Shown: one piece after another, positions 1 through 7,900 of the stretch
How the letters are laid out: each line of letters starts with the position of its first letter
How positions within the stretch are numbered: position 1 is the stretch's first letter
Assembly: GCA_028565635.1 (NCBI GenBank)
Contig: JAOXYB010056345.1
Span: forward strand, 1-11,107
Reading direction: 5' to 3'
Length of the DNA stretch: 11,107 nucleotides
Source: Phoronis ovalis
Taxonomy: Eukaryota > Phoronida > Phoronidae
Made by a program: the position numbers and the translations under genes
Notes under the pieces: generated by a model
Told to the model about the DNA's origin: nothing
The model's input: only the letters and a program-made list of their open reading frames with translations
Database searches by the model: none

Positions 1-91
1 TCGTACACCCATATTTTCGGAGAATTTTGTATTTCCCAAATTTCGTACACCCCCCAAAATTAGAAAAAATAATTATTTTTTTTTGTACGAA
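1..91. repeat. Truncated repeat at the left edge with a short inverted repeat
   Basis: The motif TCGTACACCC occurs at 1-10 and again at 43-52. The 8-base arm TTCGTACA at 42-49 is the exact reverse complement of TGTACGAA at 84-91, enclosing a C-run and an A/T-rich loop. This looks like the end of an interspersed repeat cut by the window border, but with only one end visible neither the family nor its length can be given. Confidence 0.35.
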
Positions 92-932
92 TTTGAGAAG
101 AACTACTGTTCGGTAATATAATTATAATCTCACTGGTATTTCAGTTGAAATATACAAGTTTTAGTTTTTAACTAGTAGACAGAATTTCGCAGGGACAGAA
201 GTGCTTAGCAATACATTTTGCCAAGTCAGTGAAACAACAATATTTCATTACTTTGATAATTTTCATTTATTTATTAATTATATTTGATAAAATAGTAAAG
301 TAATCGCATCCCCTATCTGAAGATCATATGTTCTAAATCATATGTCCTAAATGGTTATTTGATTTCCCAAAACTAAAAGCTAGAATTGGGGACAAAAAGT
401 GAATTTTTTTTTTAACTAATTGCCAAAATGTATATTATAATGCAAAAATATTTTGCATTGTGTACAACATTTTTGTCTGCTAAGCTGAAAGGATCTGGTA
501 TAAATACACTTGATGATGATACAAAAGCTACTTTCCTCTAACTAAACAGTCACGCAACAAACAGCATTTAATAGAAAAAGTATTTTATGAATACAAATAT
601 TGCCTGATCAGTATTACTGACAGCTGTATAAGCATCTAGCTACTATTAATTTCTAAATATTACACAAAATCAGCAGAAAGCTAGAAACGAAGCTGACAGA
701 AATTCTACCTTTAATTACTCAAAGCTGCAATACCTTACAGGATCTGCCTGACTGTGTGTCTTTCATTTTTCAATTAAAAGCTGTTACCATAGATACTTTA
801 TCATCAATTAACACTTATCATCAAGCAAGCACCATCCTTCACAGTATTATATAATTATACTATCTTACAGTTACAGTTTACAATAGAATTAAATTTAATG
901 CATTTCTTTTGAATTTAAATTGGTCCTAATAG
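92..932. other. AT-rich non-coding stretch upstream of the receptor gene
   Basis: No open frame of useful length and no recognisable protein or RNA gene was seen on either strand. It serves as upstream flank of the receptor gene and, if WDR17 continues to the left, as intron of that gene on the other strand. Confidence 0.5.
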
Positions 933-940
933 TATAAAAG
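933..940 (+). promoter_or_regulatory. TATA-box-like element of the receptor gene
   Basis: TATAAAAG is a full match to the metazoan TATA consensus. It lies 213 bases before the chosen start codon. An initiator-like TCACTA at 966-971 lies about 30 bases downstream, which would give a 5' leader of roughly 180 bases. The spacing and motif are seen in the sequence; use as a promoter is inferred, since such strings arise by chance in AT-rich DNA. Confidence 0.35.
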
Positions 941-972
941 CTAGGCTGATCTAGCTATGAACAGATCACTAC

Positions 973-978
973 ATGTAA
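973..978 (+). promoter_or_regulatory. Minimal upstream ORF (ATGTAA)
   Basis: A start codon followed immediately by a stop, in the inferred 5' leader of the receptor. Start-stop elements can stall scanning ribosomes in known cases. It only matters if transcription begins upstream of 973. Confidence 0.25.
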
Positions 979-1107
979 TTTATAAGTGCAAGAAGAACTT
1001 TATCCATAAGCAATATATTGCTTGAAATAATACTTGTAAGCGTATTTAACAGTTACTTAGCTGATTTTGAAATACAAGACATTAATCTGGAGACCTGTGT
1101 ACATTGA

Positions 1108-1131
1108 ATGTTAGTAAATTATAAAATTTAG
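1108..1131 (+). promoter_or_regulatory. Seven-codon upstream ORF in the receptor leader
   Basis: ATG at 1108 opens seven codons and closes at TAG 1129-1131, before the main start. It does not overlap the receptor CDS, so reinitiation at the main ATG would be possible. A regulatory role is inferred from position only. Confidence 0.25.
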
Positions 1132-1137
1132 CACCAA

Positions 1138-1143
1138 ATGTGA
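1138..1143 (+). promoter_or_regulatory. Start-stop element (ATGTGA) directly before the receptor start
   Basis: ATG 1138-1140 is followed at once by TGA 1141-1143, two bases before the main ATG at 1146. A scanning ribosome would meet this pair before the real start. It is in a different frame from the CDS and may lower translation; this is inference. Confidence 0.3.
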
Positions 1144-1145
1144 AC

Positions 1146-2225
1146 ATGGAAAATTCTACCTCGGTAGAAACTGCAACAAATTTCACACGGATATTTCCTT
1201 TCGTACCGGCATGTGCATTTACAATCACCAAAATTTTCCTAATTTTAGTTATTATACCAGCCAACATCTTAAATCTTATCACTTTAACTCGACCACAAAT
1301 GAAATGTCTAAACAATGTGACACGATTCTATTTCATCATGATGGCAATATTGGATTTAACAAATGGTGCTCTTGGAATACCAGCTGGCATTCTCAAAGAA
1401 GGTCTAATCAACTTCGATATGGATGACAGACTGCATTCTATAACTCATGATAAACACTTCTGTATGGGAACCTGGTTTATACTAGGACAACTCTCATTGC
1501 TATCAAACATGACCTATCTACCCATTGCTATGGACAGATTCATTGCAACAATGTGGCCAATGAAATATAAAACAATTGTTACATTTCATCGTGCTGCGAT
1601 TACTTCTGTCTTAGTATTGTGCATTAGCAGTATTCCCTTTATTCTTCTATTCGCCAGTGATGTAAACCATCATCAGCAAGGGGACAGATGTAATTGGGAG
1701 CACAGTGATCTGACACTGTGGTATGCAGCATTAATATTCGATGGTGTTTTACCTCTTGTTTTAGTGTATGTATTTTACACTGCAATAGCAGTCAAACTGC
1801 ATAGACAGCGTAATAAAGTACATATTAACAATAGACAAGATTTGCAGCAGCCATGCACATCTGCTACTTCAAACACCAAGGTGGAACACTATGGGACAGA
1901 AAACACAAAGAAGACAGGGAAAGAGAGTTCTTCTACTTCAAGAAGTAAAAAAGCAAAGCACTCGGAAAATGCAGTTACAAAAACGATGTTTCTCATTGTT
2001 GGTTCATACACCATACTGTTGCTTCCTGGGATAATAACAAGCATCATAGGACCTTCCCTAAACTTGACCAAGCTAAACACAAATGTGGTGTATGAGATCG
2101 GCTACCTGTTTGTTTACAATCAATATTACATGAACGTAATAATTAACTACAAGACAAATATTAAGTATCGTGAAACGTTTTCAAAAGTTATTAAATGTGG
2201 TACTAGGCTAACTGTTAAGTTGTAG
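1146..2225 (+). CDS. Class A-like (rhodopsin-family) G protein-coupled receptor, orphan, single exon
   Basis: A 359-residue seven-helix receptor expected in the plasma membrane; the ligand is unknown. The start is ATG 1146, the first in-frame Met after the in-frame stop at 1122-1124, with a strong context (A at -3, G at +4). The short N-terminus has two N-glycosylation sites (N3, N12). Approximate helices: TM1 24-48, TM2 58-80 with Asp70 (2.50), TM3 104-132, TM4 149-170, TM5 190-217, TM6 276-303, TM7 314-335. The TM3/ECL2 disulfide pair is present (C106, C182), and the DRY motif reads DRF at 130-132. Loop ICL3 (about 218-275) is long, basic and Ser/Thr-rich. Two hallmarks are altered: CWxP in TM6 reads LLLP (Pro294), and NPxxY in TM7 reads NVIINY from N330. 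A basic stretch and Cys351 follow TM7. There is no intron, typical of lineage-expanded invertebrate receptors. Its 3' end is part of a tandem duplication. The class is fairly sure; the subfamily is not assigned. Confidence 0.88.
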   Translation: MENSTSVETATNFTRIFPFVPACAFTITKIFLILVIIPANILNLITLTRPQMKCLNNVTRFYFIMMAILDLTNGALGIPAGILKEGLINFDMDDRLHSITHDKHFCMGTWFILGQLSLLSNMTYLPIAMDRFIATMWPMKYKTIVTFHRAAITSVLVLCISSIPFILLFASDVNHHQQGDRCNWEHSDLTLWYAALIFDGVLPLVLVYVFYTAIAVKLHRQRNKVHINNRQDLQQPCTSATSNTKVEHYGTENTKKTGKESSSTSRSKKAKHSENAVTKTMFLIVGSYTILLLPGIITSIIGPSLNLTKLNTNVVYEIGYLFVYNQYYMNVIINYKTNIKYRETFSKVIKCGTRLTVKL

Positions 2226-2499
2226 ATGGAAGCAATTTAAAATGTGAGGCATCATGAGAAATTTTCATGCTGTTATTGATAGAATACATAATCAAGCATA
2301 AAATGAAACTGTTACTGAAAAGATTGGTGAAATGTCACTAATGTTCAAAATCCATAAAAAACAAGTCAAATGCATCGGACAAAACCAGCTGGCAATAGCT
2401 TCAAATTTTCCGAAACCTAATACGGATGCAGCACACAAGGCAGAAGATAGTTTTAATGGATGTAATTCGCAGCCAATCCAAAGTATAGGATAATGGCAA
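2189..2499 (+). repeat. Tandem duplication, copy 1 (receptor C-terminus plus 3' flank)
   Basis: This segment recurs with a 360-base offset at 2549-2856. It begins inside the receptor CDS, 12 codons (stop included) before its end, and runs about 275 bases past the stop. Long identical runs are interrupted by scattered substitutions and a few small indels, so the duplication is not brand new. A unique 49-base spacer (2500-2548) separates the copies. Confidence 0.92.
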
Positions 2500-2548
2500 A
2501 AATTGTTCTAAAGTTGTGGCAAATCTCTTATCCAAAACAAAGAGATCA

Positions 2549-2856
2549 TATTAAATGTGATACTAGGCTAACTGTTAAGTTGTAGATGGAAGCAAATTAA
2601 AATGTTTTGTGCATCATGAGAAATTTTCATGCTGTTATTGTTAGAATACATAATCAAACAAAAATGAAACTGTTTCTGAAAAGATTGGTGAAATGTCACT
2701 AATGTTCAAAATCCATAAAAAAAAACAAGTCAGATGCATCGGACAAGACCAGCTGGCAACAGCTTCAAATTTTCCGTGTCCTAATATGGATGCAGCAGAC
2801 AAGGCAGAGGATCATTAAAAAATTCACAGCCTATCCAAAGTATAGGATAGTGGCAA
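2549..2856 (+). repeat. Tandem duplication, copy 2, carrying a spare receptor C-terminus
   Basis: Second copy of 2189-2499. Positions 2550-2585 repeat the last 11 receptor codons and the TAG, 35 of 36 bases identical. The one change turns the Gly codon GGT into GAT (Asp). No other receptor sequence precedes it, so this is a gene-end fragment rather than a second gene. If the receptor transcript runs to a distal polyadenylation site, copy 2 lies within its 3' UTR. Confidence 0.9.
2550..2585 (+). pseudogene. Duplicated 3'-terminal coding fragment of the receptor
   Basis: Eleven codons plus stop corresponding to the end of the receptor at 2190-2225, with a single Gly-to-Asp change. It lacks any start or transmembrane segment, so it cannot encode a receptor by itself. 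It could serve as an alternative C-terminus only by splicing or recombination, for which I see no signal. Confidence 0.7.
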
Positions 2857-3948
2857 CAACTCATAGATGACTATATACATAGTACCACCACATGGCTTAT
2901 ACAATTAAGTGGTAGTTAAAGAAACATTAAAGGCTAATTTACTAATAACAATTAAACTTAAATATTTTTTAAGTGATAATAAATAATTATTGTAGTAATG
3001 TTTGAAACTTTCTTAAGAGTGTACGCATGTGTTCTATTTGTTAGGCAGATTTTATGTTTTTTCTATTTGTTAGTCGACAGGTTTTACTCAGGTTTGTAAT
3101 CATTAAGCGACATTTACCGAATATATACTTTGTTTGATATCGTTATAATATATGACTGTGTAGTAAAAACAATGTAAATTGTTCAGACCTGCAATCTGAA
3201 GTACTGCTTGATGACGACTTTTCAACACAAACAATAGCTTTACAAGTAATAACACTCACAACTATAAGGGTCATAAAAATCCTCAATTGGAGAAGTAACT
3301 AGGCAACTGAATGGTTAATAATTACAGCTTGTGTAACATAAAAGCTAAAAGTTATAATATTATACCTAGTAAGTTTACTAGATGACATGGACTCTGCAGC
3401 AGTATTTTGCCTTAAGCTTTACAGTTTAATTAAATTTGAGATGCCTTAGATTCTGAATCAGTAGTTTCCCACTATTCTTTTCAAATTTTAATTTCCTTCT
3501 TAGCTTTTAAGAAGTCAATACATTTAACATGCTCAAATATCACCTTGTTAACAATTTGTGTTTCATGTAGTTTCTAGTTAGAGGTTAAAGTGTAATATTT
3601 TAAGTGAAAAACTCTGGTCATGTCATTTTAACTCCTTGCACTAGCTAGTTAGTACATGCATTTAATTTCATATGCTGTTGAATAAAAAAAACAACAAATG
3701 AATGGAATTGTGATGTGTTGCATTATTTAAAATAAAGATAATTTTAAATAAATTTGATATTAATCTTTAGGTTTTCTTCATGTTGAATGGTGCAATGTCT
3801 CATTCAGAAATACTAGATAAGTAGTAGATGAATGTATTCAAGTTCCAGAATTAAAGCAAATAATTTTAATAATTAATTCAAAATTAATTTTTTTGGAACT
3901 TTATCATGGGTTCTCTGCGCTATTTTTTGTTTTTGGTTCGCACGTTTG
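2857..3948. other. AT-rich non-coding stretch downstream of the receptor
   Basis: No gene seen on either strand. Several AATAAA strings occur, the first notable one at 2978-2983. The string TTCTATTTGTTAG is repeated about 28 bases apart near 3032-3076, a minor local duplication. Confidence 0.5.
2978..2983 (+). terminator. Possible polyadenylation signal of the receptor gene
   Basis: A consensus AATAAA about 750 bases after the receptor stop. Use of this site would place both copies of the tandem duplication in the 3' UTR. Other AATAAA strings exist further on (for example 3681-3686), and the DNA is AT-rich, so this is only a candidate. Confidence 0.25.
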
Positions 3949-4645
3949 TGGTATTAGCCAATCAGCATTCAGTATTTATGAACACTATTTCATGGAATCG
4001 ATTGGCATCATGATGTAACATGTAAGTCACGAGGAAATGTTACATAAGACATTAACACCTATGCTGGAACAATAGTGTTCAAGCACTTTTGTATATAGCT
4101 TTTAAAACGTCTCCCTGTATTTTTTCTTGAATATTATACCACAAAATATTTCCTATTTTAATTCAATGTTGTAATAAATTATATATCTGTTAATACTGCC
4201 CTTTGAACTCAACCAAAACACATTTTTTTAACTGTGATAAATTTCCTCATACATCGCAGACACTATTGCCCATGCTGGAATAGCATTGTTCATCACAAGC
4301 AATTTAGTATGCAGCCACACAGTACTCCTGAAATCTTTCAGTTTTATTATAATGGTATAAATATAGTTTTTTCTGAATAATACCACAACTGCTACTATTA
4401 AAGTATTAAAGTATGAACTAAAACAAATAGTGTGTTCTCAAAAACATTTATTGTCCAAGAAACGTTTATATTTAAACACTATTTTACCATTAATAGTGCC
4501 CAGTTACTCGAACACTATTTGTATATTAATATATATATATCTAGTTCATACTTTTCTGGTATTAGCCAATCAGTATTCAGTATTTAAGAAATATTATTTC
4601 ATGGTATCAACCAGCATCATGGCGTGACATGTAAGTTATGAGGAC
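3949..4645. repeat. Mosaic of degenerate direct repeats, probably remnants of old transposons
   Basis: A segment of about 85 bases starting near 3949 recurs near 4557 (offset 608); both share ATTAGCCAATCAG, CAGTATTTA, ATTTCATGG and CATGTAAGT. Between them, ATGCTGGAA with a nearby TTGTTC/GTGTTC motif occurs at about 4062 and 4272. A GAATATTATACCACAA-like string occurs near 4129 and again, shortened, near 4373. TAATACTGCCC at 4191 resembles TAATAGTGCCC at 4491. The copies are well diverged. I could not define terminal inverted repeats or a target-site duplication. Confidence 0.55.
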
Positions 4646-4858
4646 ACACTGTTTAAGGCAATTTAGCTAAACGATAATAACAATGTGGAATTAAAATAAA
4701 ATGTATTTATCAAAACATCACAAACTAATGTGACATATATTGTGATATTCCTATTGGACAATCCATAATATTAGGAGACCTGATTTATTCATCAACTCCA
4801 TGGCACCTCAATGCAGGTTCATGTTGTGCCACTGCTTTGTCTTTGTATTGATACTCAC

Positions 4859-4978
4859 CCCTTTAAATCTTGTTATATGTTTCATATGCATAATTCCTCT
4901 ACTATAACTAGGGCTTAACAAACTATCATCTAAACCATTTATCACAGCTACCAATTCCCACAAGTTGTCAACTCCACT
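4859..4978 (-). CDS. WDR17: WDR17 exon g: DNLWELVAVI segment after the propeller
   Basis: This 120-base, 40-codon exon, in frame at both ends, has acceptor TTATTTTTAG before 4978 and donor GTGAGT after 4859. Key residues are SGVDNLWELVAVINGLDDSL and RGIMHMKHITRF, matching the SDNLW-LVAVI and GIMHLKHLIKF segments of vertebrate WDR17. Choosing the alternative AG two bases later would shift the frame into a TGA, so 4978 is the start. It is the most 3' WDR17 exon seen; the strong donor shows that the transcript continues leftwards. Confidence 0.87.
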
Positions 4979-7900
4979 CTAAAAATAACAAGCCGAATTA
5001 TAAAATAAATTAAAATTGAAAATGTCCTACAAAACTTTCATCATTATTATAGGAATATAGCAAAGTTTAACTCAAAGTGAACTGTGGCAAACCTGTGAAA
5101 AGATCTGCTATAACAGCTCAAGACCTTTTTAGTCTCATAAACCAGAGGATACCTTGAGAAAATTTGAGATTTGAAAGTTAACCTGGCACTCATTTCATAG
5201 AACAATGTCATTTTTGTTTTCAAACAATTAGTACATTTTTGTAGTGATCAAAATCCATTTACACTTTCCAAATTTAAAGTGTCCAAATTTATCTGCAATG
5301 AAATAAATGCAATTACTGTATGCCTTGGTTAAAAGAAAAAAAAAATACATTGTATAAATATTAATGCACCCCACATGTCCCCCTACTGGTGAACAGGAAA
5401 AACTGCAATTAGAAATGGATTCAGTAGCATGATTCACCCACAATTCATGCCAAAGTATATGAACCACTTTTTAATAGAAAAAGCAGAGAAAACAGTATAG
5501 ATATGTAAAATAATGCTTTTATTTACATCATCTTCAACAGTTGATACAAGTTGTTAATCATCTTAGCATGGAAAATGAAATTTAGTCTTATACTAGCTAT
5601 TATGATAAACGCTTTGTCTTGCTGAACAAACCAAAGCCCCGTTAGATGGTAACATCAAGAGTAAATAAAGACTGTTCTGACTCAAAGGCTGCTTGAAATG
5701 TAAAGACAGTGATAACAACTCACCATGAAAAATTTTGATACTTGACGTAATGTCTGACAGTGAGCATCAAAATCACCCTGAGATGAGTTTTCTAAACACA
5801 CTTTCAGTTCTTTTGAGATCTTTCCAGCCAGAAGCGGCGATATACCAGAAGACATGGCAAGATCTAAAATGAACAAAACAAAAATGTCAAAGCATATATT
5901 TTACTGGTAAATTCAAAAGTAATCACCTTTACAACAGGGTTTAAATTCCATAACCACCAAGCAATTGTGAGATATCTTTTTTTTAGCTTTCATTATGTAA
6001 CAGAAAAAATATTCATTCAAAATTTGATGGAATAAACAGCATGCTATAGATTCAATTTAGTTTTAATAATAAAAGAAAGATATTTACATTTGTCACGCTG
6101 ATGTAATATTAAAATATAATGATTTAATTCATTTGTCACTATATAAAGCTGCTTTCCAACTAAAAATACTCAGTATAATAGGTAGAATACTATTGTAAAT
6201 CTTAAAACTGCATAAAGAAAAGCTATTGGCATAATTGTGTGGAAAAGTTAAGCAGATAAACTATAATCAATATTGCTCATGTGCAAGAACTGGAGTAACA
6301 AGAAGCAACAGTTAAAATCAAATCAAGCTAAGTATTAGTCTTCCATGACATTTGCATAAATTGCACACTGTACCATATCGTTCACTATCACGCATGACTG
6401 CCGTAATAAAAGAAGCAAGTGAGTCATTACCTAACACAGAAATATTGCAAAATAATCATCAATACATATGCAACCCATGTTTTCAATAAATGGAGTTATC
6501 ATGCGACACAAAACAACTTTCCAAATTCCCCTTTGAAATTGATTGAGTCGGGAGATAATCAGGTTTTTATTTTGTATGACAAAGATTTTTATGACTGGAA
6601 AATATGTACCTTGACATTCATCCAAAAAGCATAGCACTTTACATACAATGGGCATCTAAACAAATCCTTTTATACTGAAACATTTTATACTGTTGCGGTA
6701 CTAATATCGCAACTAGAATACTGTTTTTCAATAAAATGTTACTTTCGAGTTATTACATTTAACATTTATTCCAAATTACTACTTTCAAAGCAATTTATAC
6801 CTGGGCCTGCAATGACATCTGACCACGGCCGCCTAGCAATCACATTCATTTCTAATGGTTGAATAAGAGGAAGCAGCGACCAAATACGGACGGTTGAATC
6901 TCTTGAACATGAAGCAAGAACGAATGGTCGTCTAGGGTGACTGGTTAAACCTACAAACACAGATGAAAATATTCAATGATTTCCAAAAAAAGCAAAGTTG
7001 AGCATTTCACATAATACATACTTAAACACTATCTTATGAAAGTTAATCGAACTAGCAAGGATTAACTTAATATATAATAATAAACTACTTTATGGCAAAG
7101 TATTAATCATCATAAAATATGCAGTTAAAATCTTACCAAATACAGCAACAAGTTGTTTGATACAATGCAATGGAAAACATTAAAATTTGAGCATGCTATC
7201 TATTTTTTCGATCCGCAATAAATATGATAAAACTGGATTTAAAAAAACCCGTTTTTCGCAGTGTGGTTAAGGTGACATCTGGTGTGAAAACCACAGCGCT
7301 ATAATCATAATTTTTACCATAAACATCTGCTCCATGGTCTAATACTGTATCTATACACGCTCCATCCCTTGTATCCCAAATCCGTATGGAATAATCCCAG
7401 CTGCCAGAGACCAATAAGTAAGGAATTTCAGTGTTCCATAAAAGACCCCTGACAGGAGCTGTATGAGTGGACAAGATCTGAATACAAGCATCTTGCGTGT
7501 AATCCCATATACGAATTGTCCTACAATAAAATTATTTTATTTTAAACTTAGCTAGCAAAGACTGCTATAATTTTAACCATTATATATGATGTTATAATTT
7601 GACAGTTTATGTAAATATTAATCCATATGTAGTCGTAATCTTTTCTGGAATAGCTCTTGAAGCTAATCAAGATCAACAGTGTCATTTCTTTAAATAGCTT
7701 AAATAACTGTACAGGTGTTCAAGTCTAGTTCAATCTGTGGAGCAATACAAACTTGTGCTTTTTTGAAAGATAGTGTGCTAAAGTTCCTTTATAAAGTTCA
7801 TGGCAGTAGCCTGGTTTTGATGTCTAATAACTAAAACCAAACGGGCGTACCAACATAGTTTTAATACAACTACTTCAATCTAGAAAAATCTCCAACCTAG

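Noticed and set aside
1140-1145. Starting the receptor two codons earlier, at GTG 1140
   Set aside because: GTG is not a usual start for animal nuclear genes; ATG 1146 is the first in-frame Met and has a strong context.
1082-1315. 77-codon open frame on the minus strand
   Set aside because: Antisense shadow of the receptor 5' end; no family resemblance.
2549-2856. A second, tandem receptor gene
   Set aside because: Only the last 12 codons (with the stop) are duplicated; no transmembrane region or start is present.
2189-2856. CRISPR-like or satellite array
   Set aside because: There are only two long copies, they span a gene end, and the setting is an animal genome.
4430-4627. 65-codon plus-strand open frame
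   Set aside because: Lies in the degenerate repeat mosaic and shows no domain; probably chance.
6419-6655. Two opposite open frames of about 70 codons in the exon e-f intron
   Set aside because: They overlap on opposite strands, have no recognisable domain and no splice signals joining them to WDR17.
7196-7317. Continuation of the exon d open frame past VYG
   Set aside because: WD40 homology stops exactly at a GT donor and resumes in exon e; the extension is intron read-through with an unrelated sequence.
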